This document shows positions 20,578 through 29,656 of a stretch of DNA of 29,911 nt, one piece after another (the stretch's first letter is position 1; each line of letters begins with the position of its first letter). Under the pieces are notes generated by a model. That model did no database searches, was not told where the DNA came from, and saw only the letters and a list, made by a program, of their open reading frames with translations. The DNA is from Bacillota bacterium. GTDB lineage: Bacteria; Bacillota; Bacilli; Paenibacillales; NBRC-103111. The stretch lies in assembly GCA_023386955.1 (NCBI GenBank), contig JAEWIS010000040.1, positions 1 to 29,911 on the forward strand, read 5' to 3'. The position numbers were made by a program, and so were the translations under genes.

Positions 20578-21216
20578 ATGCCGAACTACGGACCAGATCC
20601 GGACGCCATGTATCCCAATCCGCAGATCAAGCAGATTTGTTTCATCAAAAATGTCATTACCCGCCCCAATATTATTGTGGGCGACTATACCTACTACGAC
20701 GACAAGGATGGGGCCGAGCGCTTCGAGGAGCGGGTGACCCATCATTACGAGTTTATCGGCGACAGGCTGATCATCGGCCGGTTCTGCGCCATTGCCCGGG
20801 GTGTGGAGTTTATTATGAACGGGGCCAACCACCGGATGGGCTCAGTCACTACGTATCCCTTCAACATTATGGGCGGTGGCTGGGAAAAGGCGACTCCCTC
20901 TCTGGAGCAGTTGCCCTACAAAGGCGACACCGTCATTGGCAATGACGTGTGGATCGGGCAGAATGCGGTGATTCTGCCGGGAGTGAAGATCGGCGACGGA
21001 GCCATTGTCGCAGCGAATGCAGTGGTGGCCTCGGATGTGGCACCTTATACCATCGTCGGCGGTAATCCCGCCCGATTGATCCGCCGCCGCTTCGATGAGG
21101 AGCTGACGGAGTACCTGCTCCGGCTCCAATGGTGGGACTGGCCCGCAGAGAAAATTTTCCGCCATCTGGATGTTCTGTGCAGTGCCGATCTGGAGCAAAT
21201 CCGCCGTATGGAGTGA
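20578..21216 (+). CDS. Vat/CatB-type xenobiotic O-acetyltransferase
   Basis: A 212-residue left-handed beta-helix acetyltransferase of the xenobiotic acetyltransferase group, which uses acetyl-CoA to modify streptogramin A or chloramphenicol. The start [37 protein letters not shown], the active-site region [15 protein letters not shown] (His85) and the hexapeptide repeats [32 protein letters not shown], then [16 protein letters not shown], match Vat proteins closely in order and length (about 210-219). AAGGAG lies 8 bases upstream of ATG 20578. Whether it confers resistance cannot be decided from sequence, since many environmental homologues do not. A terminator follows. Confidence 0.85.
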   Translation: MPNYGPDPDAMYPNPQIKQICFIKNVITRPNIIVGDYTYYDDKDGAERFEERVTHHYEFIGDRLIIGRFCAIARGVEFIMNGANHRMGSVTTYPFNIMGGGWEKATPSLEQLPYKGDTVIGNDVWIGQNAVILPGVKIGDGAIVAANAVVASDVAPYTIVGGNPARLIRRRFDEELTEYLLRLQWWDWPAEKIFRHLDVLCSADLEQIRRME

Positions 21217-21249
21217 AGTAAGGCGTTTAGAGCACATTATGGAGCGAAT

Positions 21250-21281
21250 AGCCCGCCTGGGAGTACCGGGACGGGCTTTTT
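21250..21281 (+). terminator. Rho-independent terminator after the Vat-like gene
   Basis: AGCCCG pairs with CGGGCT, with partial inner pairing of CCTGG and CCGGG, followed by five T. It lies about 35 bp after the stop codon. Confidence 0.75.
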
Positions 21282-21398
21282 CTCTGTTTTACGCCCGGTA
21301 TCCGGCTCTGCAAAAATGTCCAATTGCCTGTCCAATTCCCCAGCTTGTATAGTGGGGGACATAATGACGGGATAAATAATGAATGGAGGAATGGCGCA

Positions 21399-22508
21399 AT
21401 GACAGCTTTTGCTTTTACACCCATTTGGGAGGGAGCGGAAGGAAGCTCGATTCTGGGGATGAACGGCGGCCTTCCCGAAAGCCCGGACGGAAGCCTGCTG
21501 GTGTATGCCCGGAAGCAGCATCTGGACAGAGCAGACGATCACCGGACGGAGATTTGGGTGTGCAACTACGATCTTACCGGCCACCGGAAGGTGTGCGAGG
21601 TGATATGCGGCAACCATAACGGGCCTTCGGCAACCTTTCTGAATAACGACTGGATTGTGTTCCGCGGGCAAAATGAACAGCAGTTCAGCTATTTTCTCAT
21701 CTATGATATCCGCCGGGAGCAGGCGGTGTACGGTCCCATCATCGCCAAGGAAAGCCACCGCGGGGAAAACGGATTTTATCCGTTCAGCATATCCGACCAA
21801 TACGTGGGACAAAACCCGGCTTACCCGGAGATTGGCCGGCCGGGGGTGTACACACTGGAGCTGGCTACGGGGAAAATCCGTCAGGTGATGGACAGCGAGG
21901 ATTTGTTGGCTTTTATCCGCAGCCGTGGGCTGACTCCCAACGAGAATACCATCCGGATGAGCCATGTCCAGTTGAACCCCTCGGCAACCCGGGTGATGAT
22001 GCGGCTTTCCGTGGAGGAGTGCAAGGTGCTGGGCGCTTTGGGCTGTTATGATCTGGTGACCGGAGCATGGCATCTGATTCCGGACAAGCCGATCCATCAG
22101 CTGTGGTATGACGATGATTCGTACATGGCTATGTACCATCATCATGACGGTAAACGGATCGTGAAGGAAACCAGCCGGATGAACCGCTACTCACTGGACG
22201 GGGAGATTATTGAGCCGCTGGGGGGCATCGGCAATCATATCGACGGGTCACCGGACCGGAAATGGTTTGCCAGCGATACATGTTTTCCCGGTTCCTCCAT
22301 CGATATCCGGCTGTACCGCAAAGGAGAGCTGGAGCCTGTGGCGGTGCTGGACTCCCACCCCTTCCATGGGGAAGTGTTCGGGCTGCAGGTGCATCCCAAC
22401 CCGACCTTTTCCCAGGATGGCAAGCGGATATACTTCAACCGGCTGGTGAGCAAAAATCGGGCTGTGGCAGGGTTTGTGGATATTTCCGACCTGGTGGGAG
22501 AGGGTTAG
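21399..22508 (+). CDS. Predicted cytoplasmic beta-propeller protein (oligogalacturonate-lyase-like?)
   Basis: A 369-residue protein without signal peptide. Repeated blade-like units are visible: LPESPDGSLLVYAR, IWVCNYDLTG, WIVFRGQN, GVYTLELATGKIRQV, VQLNPSATRVMMR, HIDGSPDRKWFASDT and NPTFSQDGKRIYFN. S/T-P-D-G-K/S-x-hydrophobic strands are typical of TolB-like and oligogalacturonate-lyase propellers. The histidines in RMSHVQLNPS, YHHHDGK and GNHIDGSPD recall the metal-binding histidines of oligogalacturonide lyase, but the identity is uncertain. The start ATG 21399 has GGAGGA 8 bases upstream. It stands alone between two terminators. The large secreted beta-helix/esterase protein downstream would fit a polysaccharide-use theme, which is inference. 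Confidence 0.5.
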   Translation: MTAFAFTPIWEGAEGSSILGMNGGLPESPDGSLLVYARKQHLDRADDHRTEIWVCNYDLTGHRKVCEVICGNHNGPSATFLNNDWIVFRGQNEQQFSYFLIYDIRREQAVYGPIIAKESHRGENGFYPFSISDQYVGQNPAYPEIGRPGVYTLELATGKIRQVMDSEDLLAFIRSRGLTPNENTIRMSHVQLNPSATRVMMRLSVEECKVLGALGCYDLVTGAWHLIPDKPIHQLWYDDDSYMAMYHHHDGKRIVKETSRMNRYSLDGEIIEPLGGIGNHIDGSPDRKWFASDTCFPGSSIDIRLYRKGELEPVAVLDSHPFHGEVFGLQVHPNPTFSQDGKRIYFNRLVSKNRAVAGFVDISDLVGEG

Positions 22509-22574
22509 CGGGATGATACGTTTGATCAGGTGATAGGTATGAGCAGATGATAGGCAAATTATAGTTTCAAGTGT

Positions 22575-22608
22575 GCCCTGACCGGCGTTATGCGGGTTGG
22601 GGCTTTTT
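22575..22608 (+). terminator. Rho-independent terminator after the propeller gene
   Basis: GCCCTGACC pairs with GGTTGGGGC (one G-T pair at the T) around an 11-base loop, and five T follow. Confidence 0.75.
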
Positions 22609-22629
22609 GACGATGGAGGCGGGGCGCGC

Positions 22630-22806
22630 AACTGCAAAAGTGCATCTATTTTTGTCGGATTTCGTCATAGCCGGACTCATCCTGCAAAAGTGCAGTTAAT
22701 TATGCGTTCTCCCCCCAATCAAAATCCTGCAGCCGGAAATAACTGCACTTTTGCAGGTAAAGCTGCCCAACCGGGGGTTTCTCCGGAAATAACTGCACTT
22801 TTGCAG
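22630..22806. repeat. Four copies of a self-complementary TGCACTTTTGCAG motif, two in each direction
   Basis: CTGCAAAAGTGCA occurs at 22632 and, extended by GTTAA, at 22682-22699. The inverse TAACTGCACTTTTGCAG occurs at 22740-22756 and 22790-22806, both preceded by CCGGAAA. Each unit is nearly palindromic itself (TGCA-n4-TGCA), and the two pairs face each other. The region 22609-23080 holds no gene that I can support. Confidence 0.8.
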
Positions 22807-22885
22807 TTTGCTGTGTGAGAAAGTGGGGTTATGCCCATCTTAAGCTGTGTTGGAGCTCACCGTACAAGAACCCAAGAACCCAAGA

Positions 22886-22923
22886 AGCCCGGCATCGGAA
22901 CGGAGCATCCGGCAGGCTTTTTC
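22886..22923 (+). terminator. Terminator-like hairpin in the region before the surface-protein gene
   Basis: AAGCC-CGG pairs with CCGG-C-AGGCTT with a smaller GCATC-type loop, followed by TTTTTCGG. No gene ends just upstream, so its client transcript is unclear. Confidence 0.45.
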
Positions 22924-23091
22924 GGCATGCCCCTAAGATTCCCAAAACTAAAAAAAGCCCAAGGGACCTAAAAATAACCTCCGTAGACAGTATATGAAAA
23001 GTGCGCTACCCTAGGGTGGAGTTGGCAAGGGGCTGCAGCTAATCCGGAGGCGCGGCCTGTGCCGCAGAGTTTCATTTTAGGGAGGGAGTGC

Positions 23092-26000
23092 ATGATGAAC
23101 ATAAAAAGGGTTTTGATAGGGTTGCTGGTATGCGTTTTGATGCTTTCGCCTTTTACACAATTGCAAGCGCTTACTGTAAAGGCCGCCGTGCCTGAACCGG
23201 AAGGACCGGTGATGGAGATTTATGCCGAGCAGTTTGATGATCCGGATAATTTTGGCTCGACGGGAGGGGTGACTATTCCTCAGCCATGGATTCAAGACGG
23301 AGGCAAAAGCGTAGCCAAAACCTCCGCTTCCACCACGGCCCCGTCCACACCCAATATGGTGAAGATCGATTCTACGGATGTGCTTGCCCTGCCCTTGGAT
23401 CTGACCGGCTACGGAAATATCCAGGTGAGCTATTACACCCGGGCTTCCTCGTACGTGAGCGGAAGTGTGTATGTGGAGTGGTCCTATGACGGCGGCGCCA
23501 ACTGGACGGTGCTGGAGGAGTTCAAGCCGAATCCCGGAGCGGCCTCCGATCCCAACAAGCTGAAGACCTGGGCTTTGGACGCACAGGCTAACAGCAATCC
23601 TGCCAACAAGCTGCGTTTCCGTGCGGCGGCCCCTGTGGGCAATCTGTATTTTGACAGTGTATCCATCATGGGCCAGGCCATTCCGGGCATTCCCCCGGCA
23701 CCAACGCCCGTGCCAATTCCGGAGCCGGTGGAGCAGCCGCCTTTTGTCCCTCCGGCCGGAGTGAAAATGTATGAGGATGTGCTGGTGGGGATGGCGGGGA
23801 ATCGGGAGATTTACGCTTCCATTGCCGTTCCCGAGGTGGCTCCGGATGCGGCCATGCCGGCTGTGGTCTACATCCACGGAGGCGGCTGGAATCACGGGGA
23901 CCGCAAGCAGGCCCTGAGCAACATCTCCAATTATGTGCTCAAAAGAGGCTATATCGGTGTGGCCCTGAGCTACCGTCTGACTCCCGAGGCACCGTTCCCG
24001 GCGCAGATTCAGGATGTGAAGCTGGGCATCCGTTTCCTGCGGGCCCATGCGGCCGAATATTTCATCGATCCCAGCCGGATCGGTGTATGGGGGTCGTCTG
24101 CAGGCGGACATTTGGCTGCGCTTTTGGGCACCACCGGCGACTTGGGGGCGGGAAGCCCTATCACCTTGGACAACGGGAATACAGTGCCGGTGCCTGATTT
24201 GAGCGGAACCGGCGGCTGGCCGGAATACTCCGACAAGGTTCAGGCTGTAGCCGACTGGTTCGGCCCCGCTGACTTCACGACGGAATTTGCCAATAATTAC
24301 AGCTCCGTAACGGCGCTTCTGGGCGGTAAAAAGGCATTCACCGTGCCCAACGAAGCCCGGCTGGCCATGCCGGGGACCTATGCTTCTCCGGATGATCCGC
24401 CCTTTTGGATCCGCCACGGCGATGCCGACAGCACGATTCCGTATGAAAACAGCGTCAAGTTCGCCGGGCAGCTGACAGCGGCAGGCGTGCAGGTGGTGGA
24501 CTTTAAGCTGGTCCCCGGGCAGGGACACGGCTTTACGGGAGCGGCTTCGGAGACCGCCAATGCGGAGGCATGGGCTTTCCTCGACCAATACGTCAAGAAC
24601 CGAGTGGTAACGGAGCCGATTATTTATAAGCCGGGTTATGGGCCGGGAGGCACAGACCCGGGGAATCCCGACCCCGGTAATGGAACGGTCCATCCGGGAA
24701 GTCCGTCTGTTCAACTGGACACGGCGGCGTGGACTATGGCAGCCGGTGCGAACAAGGAGCTAACCGCTGCGGTGGCTACTACCGGTGATACCGGGACGGT
24801 TACGGTTACCTGGTCCACGTATAACAGCGCTGTAGCCACAGTCGAATCTCTAGGCGGGCTGAATTCCCGGGTGACGGCGGTATCTCCAGGCAGCACGAAA
24901 ATTGTGGCCACGGTTGTATCCTCCGTCTACCAGCAGCCTGCAATGGCGGAAGCGGTGGTGACGGTTACTCCAGCCGAGCCCAACCAGCCCGGACAGCAGG
25001 TGGAAAAGGAAATCGCCGTCCTGACACCGATGGATGACGCGCTGATCGACAGCAGTTTGGCTGACACCAATATTAATTCGGCAACCGGGTCAAGCCAGGG
25101 GCTGTTCAGCGTATCGGCAAGCGGCTCAAAGAAAAAGTACGTTTATTTCAAGTATGATGTCAGCGAAGCGGTGAATCCGGCCTATCAATATACCTTCCAG
25201 GTAGCCGCCAAAAAAGGCTCTGCCAATACGGATGTGCCTTTGCAGCTATATGGCATCCCGGATAGCAATTGGAGTGAAGCCTCTTTAACCTGGAACAATG
25301 CTCCGGTGAAGGATCTGGCTTCCGGCGAGCTATTGGGCGGCTTCATGGTAGATGCGGACAAAGGCGGGAGCCCTAAGGTGTACACCGTGGACGTTACGGA
25401 ATATGTGCGTTCCCGGCTTGCTGACGGAACCGTTGTGTTTATGCTTGGGGATGCGGAGAATACGGGCGTATCCTTCAACATTTACTCCAAGGAGGCCAAC
25501 GGCACCAGCAATCCCCGGCCTGCTTTGAGGGTAATGGAAATCATTGATCTTTCCGGAGATATTGCCCCGCCCTATTGGCCGGAGGGCTCTCTCCTGAAGG
25601 CAGAGAATCTGGGGACGGACTTCGTGGACCTGCTGTGGCCGCAAGCCTTGGATGACTCCACCATCGACCGTTACCTAGTCTACCGCAACAATGAGCTGGC
25701 CGCTACTTTGGCGCCGGAAGCAAGCACCTACACCGCAGCCGGGTTGACCCCAAATACCGAGTATACCTTTAAGGTGGCGGCTGTAGATGCGTCGGGCAAA
25801 ATCAGTATGACCCCTTTGACGCTTACCCGGACGACGCTGGCGGAGCCGATTCTTCCTCTTCCGGTAGAGGCGGTTATTGCCAGCAGCAGCGACGGCAATA
25901 TTGAAAGCAACACCATCGACAACAACTCGTACACCCGCTGGTCGGCCAGCGGAGACGGCCCATGGATCCAGTTTGATCTGGGCGAGATCCGGCAGATAGG

Positions 26001-29000
26001 ATATTTGGGGATCGGGTTTTACAAAGGGGATACCCGAAAAACCCAGCTGGAGATCGAAACCTCCGTCGACGGTATCAACTGGACCCCCGGCTTCAACGGC
26101 TGGTCCTCCCGGTTGACCACGGCCCTGCAGGTGTTTGAGCTGGAGGATGTGAATGCCAGATACGTGCGTATTACCGGGCGCGGCAATTCCGACGGCAGCG
26201 TATTTACCAGCCTGACGGATGTGCATATTTATCCGCCGTATTCCAACGGGGACACTCCTGTGGCTCTGGTGCCCTACATTTTGCCGGGGCCTCCTCCCGG
26301 AGCGGTGCCCTTCACCACCCCCGGTTTAACGAAGCCGGACGGAAGCGCACATGCCCTTCATATCCCTAATCCGGTGACGGGGCGGACGCTGAATGTGCTG
26401 AATTTCGGCGCTGATCCGGCAGATAACGGGCATGATGACCGCCCGGCCATTCAAGCGGCGATAGATGCGGCAGCTGCGGGGGATGAGGTATATATTCCGG
26501 ACGGGGTCTATAATCTGCTGACCTCTCCGGACGGCTTGGCGAATTTGTTTTTGAAAAGCGGCGTTAATATCCGTGGAGAAAGTGAAGTTGGTACCATTCT
26601 CCGAACCTCCTTGGACATGGTGAAGAACAGCACACTTTTCAAATCCGCCAAGCAGCATAATCTTCAAATTTCCAGTATGACCTTAACCTCTGCCTGGAAC
26701 AAGGAGTACACTACCGATCACAAAGCCAATAATCCCACTGCGGGGGGACCGGACAGCCTGATCATGATCAGCAACTACGGTGAAGACCCTTCATACAACG
26801 TGACTATCCATCATGTCACCGTGGAGAAGTTCCGGCGGATGGCTATCCGCATTGAGAACAGCCATGATGTGATTGTGCGGAACAGCACCTTCCGCAATGC
26901 TACCGATGTGGGCCCCGGCGGCTCCGGCTACGGCGTGGCTATCCAGGGAATGCCCAAGGTGGACCGGCTGGGTTTTGCCAACGATACCCTGTGGAATCTG
27001 GTGGAGGATTCCCGGTTTGAGGGGCCGTATCTGCGCCACGGCGCCTTGATCCAGAATGTGGCCCATAACAACACGGTGCGCAACAATGTGTTCATCCAGA
27101 CCAAGCTGGATGCCATCGATCTTCACGGGGAGCTGGAATATCTCAATGAGATTTCCGGTAATCTGGTGGAAAATATCCTGACCGGCGGAGCCGTCGGCCT
27201 TGGCAATACCGGCGGCACAGCTCCCAGCAACCACAGCAAAACCGGCCCCGGCAACCTGATCCGGGACAATCTCATCCGCAACAGCCGTGAGGGGATTGTG
27301 GTGACCATGGGGACACCGGATACGGTGATCGTGAACAATGTGATCGAGAGCACGACGGATATCGCCGATGCATCGGGCATCAATATCTTGAATGGTCCCG
27401 GCACGGTTATCCGGGGCAATACCATCCGCAATAATACCGCCAATGGATATTGGGCGATTCTATTGGAGCACGACAACGGCGACACCAATGCCAACTATAT
27501 CGGCGAGGGTGATCCGGAGAATGTGCGTATTGAAGGCAATGTACTCACAGGCAACACCAACGGCATTGGATTGTTTGCAGGCAAGGGGATCCGGCTGAAG
27601 GGTAATGCTGTGGAAAGTGTTGTAACCAATTTTTACCAAAACAAAGGGGTAGAGGCGGTTACCGAGGAGCTGTCGGATGATTGGCGGCTAAAGCAGCTAG
27701 CGCTCAGTACAGGAGCGCTGGAACCGGTGTTTGCTGCGGATACCCTGGCTTATTCGGCCCAGGTAGCTTACGAAACAGAGGCGGTCACAGTGACAGCCGT
27801 GGCAGACCCTTTGGCTGCTGTTACCATTGCCGCCGGTGCTGAAGAGAGCGGCAGCACAACAGAGGACGGCAGCATAACAGAGGAAGGCGGCTCAGCAGCG
27901 GATGGCGGCTCAGCGGCTGTTATACCATCGGCGGAAGGTGAGATAACCTCAGCTCCGGCGGAAGGAAGTTATACTGCAACCCTCCCGTTGGAAGTGGGGC
28001 AGAACCGAATCGTCATCACGGTAACCGCCGAAAACGGAGATGCAGCCGACTATACAATCGATGTAACGCGGTTGGTGCAGGACACCTCCGGTGGCACACC
28101 CGGCGGGGAAACTCCTGGTGGGGGAGACCCGGGTAACGGAACGCCTGGCGGGGAAACTCCTGGTGGGGGAGACCCGGGAAGCGGTTCGCCCGGTAACGGA
28201 ACGCCGGATGGCGGTTCCTCATCTGAGGAACCCGATGATGGCTCCAGCAGTGTGCCCGCGCCTGGCTCGGTTGGCCCGGTAGGCTCGGCTAATCCAACTG
28301 CATCTGCAACATTAGCCGATGTGGATGCTCCGCTGTTGGAGAAGGCGTTGGAGTCATCGGCTGGCGGGCAAGTGCTGTTGAAGGCAATGGAAAGCTCCGG
28401 CCAAGGTAATCCTCCTGCGGAGGGGGTACGCCTTAACGGAGCTGCCCTGAGCAAGCTGCTGCAAGCCGGGCATGTGGATACCCTTGTGGTGGAAACCGCC
28501 CAGGCCTCTTATGCGCTCCCCGTGAAGGAACTGAATATGGCGCATCTGGCCAGCGAGTTGGGCATGGAAGCAACCAAGCTCCAGCTTGAGATAACGGCGC
28601 GGACGAATGGCACCGCCGAAATCTCCGCCGCAGCTGCAGGCTGGAAGGTAGCCGGAGCTTGGGAATTTTCCGTCAAGGTATCTGCACCGGACGGCAAGGA
28701 ACAGGAGTTGAAGGACTTCTCCCGGTATGTCAAACGGACGGTTAAGCCCGAGGCTGGCACATCCCTGAACGAAGGCTCATTGGCTGTTGCCAGAATGGCT
28801 CCCGCGGCGGATGGCAGGTGGGTACTGGAGCCGGTTCCTTTCCGGGTGACAGGCGGGGAGGTTCACATTTACAGCCGCACCAACAGCACGTATTTGTTGG
28901 TACAGCATACACGCAGCTTCACAGATCTGAACGGGCATTGGGCAAAGAACAGTGTGGAACGGATGGCGGCTCACATGATTGCCGATGGTGTAGTACCTGG

Positions 29001-29496
29001 AGAGTTCCAGCCTGACAAGATTGTAACCCGCGCTGAAGTGGCGGCTTTCCTGGTCCGTGTGTTAGGGCTGTCCCCATCCGCCTCAGGGGAACACAATAGC
29101 ACCTTCAACGATGTCGGCGCAGCCGATTGGTTCGCGGCTGCCGTCCAGACGGCCTCTGCGATGAAGCTGGTGGAAGGTTACGGCGACGGCAGCTTCCGTC
29201 CGGGAGAAGCCGTTACCCGCCAGGAGCTGGCGGTGATGGTCCACCGCGCCGCAGAGCTGGCCGGTATGAACCCGGCTGCGTCCGCTTCGGCTGCAGCTCC
29301 GGCGCAGGCGTCGTACAGCGATGACGCGGCCATCGCCGCATGGGCCAAACCGGCCGTTGAGGCCCTTACCCGGCAGGGTCTGTTGGGCGGCACGCCGGAA
29401 GGCAGCTTTGCTCCCGCCGCACTGGCCACCAGGGCCGAGAGCCTGGCACTCCTGGACCGCATGCTGGTCCAATTAGATTTTTCCGATGGTCAATAA
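23092..29496 (+). CDS. Giant multidomain cell-surface protein: esterase, CBMs, beta-helix, SLH
   Basis: A 2134-residue secreted protein. The signal peptide is at about 1-31 (MMNIKRVLIGLLVCVLML, cleavage near VKA-AV). Domains follow: a carbohydrate-binding-like beta-sandwich (37-197); a BD-FAE-type esterase (223-503) with HGGGW (oxyanion), Ser336 in GSSAGG, Asp446 in HGDAD and His479 in GHGF; a Big_2 Ig-like domain (539-626); a DNRLRE/CBM96-like domain (640-817); fibronectin III (822-918); F5/8-type C/CBM32 (922-1048); a parallel beta-helix of pectate-lyase-3 type starting VLNFGADPADNGHDD (about 1097-1516); a cadherin-like domain with a Gly/Ser/Glu insert (1527-1663); a Gly/Pro linker; an all-beta module; and three SLH domains (1942-2130). 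It should deacylate and cleave a complex polysaccharide at the cell wall. GGAGGG lies 5-8 bases before the ATG pair 23092/23095. Confidence 0.88.
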   Translation: MMNIKRVLIGLLVCVLMLSPFTQLQALTVKAAVPEPEGPVMEIYAEQFDDPDNFGSTGGVTIPQPWIQDGGKSVAKTSASTTAPSTPNMVKIDSTDVLALPLDLTGYGNIQVSYYTRASSYVSGSVYVEWSYDGGANWTVLEEFKPNPGAASDPNKLKTWALDAQANSNPANKLRFRAAAPVGNLYFDSVSIMGQAIPGIPPAPTPVPIPEPVEQPPFVPPAGVKMYEDVLVGMAGNREIYASIAVPEVAPDAAMPAVVYIHGGGWNHGDRKQALSNISNYVLKRGYIGVALSYRLTPEAPFPAQIQDVKLGIRFLRAHAAEYFIDPSRIGVWGSSAGGHLAALLGTTGDLGAGSPITLDNGNTVPVPDLSGTGGWPEYSDKVQAVADWFGPADFTTEFANNYSSVTALLGGKKAFTVPNEARLAMPGTYASPDDPPFWIRHGDADSTIPYENSVKFAGQLTAAGVQVVDFKLVPGQGHGFTGAASETANAEAWAFLDQYVKNRVVTEPIIYKPGYGPGGTDPGNPDPGNGTVHPGSPSVQLDTAAWTMAAGANKELTAAVATTGDTGTVTVTWSTYNSAVATVESLGGLNSRVTAVSPGSTKIVATVVSSVYQQPAMAEAVVTVTPAEPNQPGQQVEKEIAVLTPMDDALIDSSLADTNINSATGSSQGLFSVSASGSKKKYVYFKYDVSEAVNPAYQYTFQVAAKKGSANTDVPLQLYGIPDSNWSEASLTWNNAPVKDLASGELLGGFMVDADKGGSPKVYTVDVTEYVRSRLADGTVVFMLGDAENTGVSFNIYSKEANGTSNPRPALRVMEIIDLSGDIAPPYWPEGSLLKAENLGTDFVDLLWPQALDDSTIDRYLVYRNNELAATLAPEASTYTAAGLTPNTEYTFKVAAVDASGKISMTPLTLTRTTLAEPILPLPVEAVIASSSDGNIESNTIDNNSYTRWSASGDGPWIQFDLGEIRQIGYLGIGFYKGDTRKTQLEIETSVDGINWTPGFNGWSSRLTTALQVFELEDVNARYVRITGRGNSDGSVFTSLTDVHIYPPYSNGDTPVALVPYILPGPPPGAVPFTTPGLTKPDGSAHALHIPNPVTGRTLNVLNFGADPADNGHDDRPAIQAAIDAAAAGDEVYIPDGVYNLLTSPDGLANLFLKSGVNIRGESEVGTILRTSLDMVKNSTLFKSAKQHNLQISSMTLTSAWNKEYTTDHKANNPTAGGPDSLIMISNYGEDPSYNVTIHHVTVEKFRRMAIRIENSHDVIVRNSTFRNATDVGPGGSGYGVAIQGMPKVDRLGFANDTLWNLVEDSRFEGPYLRHGALIQNVAHNNTVRNNVFIQTKLDAIDLHGELEYLNEISGNLVENILTGGAVGLGNTGGTAPSNHSKTGPGNLIRDNLIRNSREGIVVTMGTPDTVIVNNVIESTTDIADASGINILNGPGTVIRGNTIRNNTANGYWAILLEHDNGDTNANYIGEGDPENVRIEGNVLTGNTNGIGLFAGKGIRLKGNAVESVVTNFYQNKGVEAVTEELSDDWRLKQLALSTGALEPVFAADTLAYSAQVAYETEAVTVTAVADPLAAVTIAAGAEESGSTTEDGSITEEGGSAADGGSAAVIPSAEGEITSAPAEGSYTATLPLEVGQNRIVITVTAENGDAADYTIDVTRLVQDTSGGTPGGETPGGGDPGNGTPGGETPGGGDPGSGSPGNGTPDGGSSSEEPDDGSSSVPAPGSVGPVGSANPTASATLADVDAPLLEKALESSAGGQVLLKAMESSGQGNPPAEGVRLNGAALSKLLQAGHVDTLVVETAQASYALPVKELNMAHLASELGMEATKLQLEITARTNGTAEISAAAAGWKVAGAWEFSVKVSAPDGKEQELKDFSRYVKRTVKPEAGTSLNEGSLAVARMAPAADGRWVLEPVPFRVTGGEVHIYSRTNSTYLLVQHTRSFTDLNGHWAKNSVERMAAHMIADGVVPGEFQPDKIVTRAEVAAFLVRVLGLSPSASGEHNSTFNDVGAADWFAAAVQTASAMKLVEGYGDGSFRPGEAVTRQELAVMVHRAAELAGMNPAASASAAAPAQASYSDDAAIAAWAKPAVEALTRQGLLGGTPEGSFAPAALATRAESLALLDRMLVQLDFSDGQ

Positions 29497-29513
29497 AAAC
29501 TAATATTGGCATA

Positions 29514-29549
29514 AACAGGTTCCCCAGTATCATGGGGACCTGTTTTTTT
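29514..29549 (+). terminator. Rho-independent terminator of the surface-protein gene
   Basis: AACAGGTTCCCC pairs with GGGGACCTGTT around AGTATCAT and is followed by a run of seven T. It begins 17 bp after the stop codon. Confidence 0.9.
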
Positions 29550-29656
29550 GTTTCGCAGCAACGCTGCATCTGCATATTATTTCTAATAATTTCCACATAT
29601 CCATGCCGGTACTGCCTTTCAGGCACCTTGTCGTGCATTATCCCCTTTAGTCAGGA

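Noticed and set aside
20578..21216. Claim of antibiotic resistance from the Vat-like gene
   Set aside because: Family membership is clear but chromosomal homologues often act on other substrates; sequence alone does not show resistance.
23077..24714. Minus-strand frame of 545 codons opposite the surface-protein gene
   Set aside because: Shadow frame, Arg/His-rich, with no ribosome binding site; the plus-strand protein has full domain evidence.
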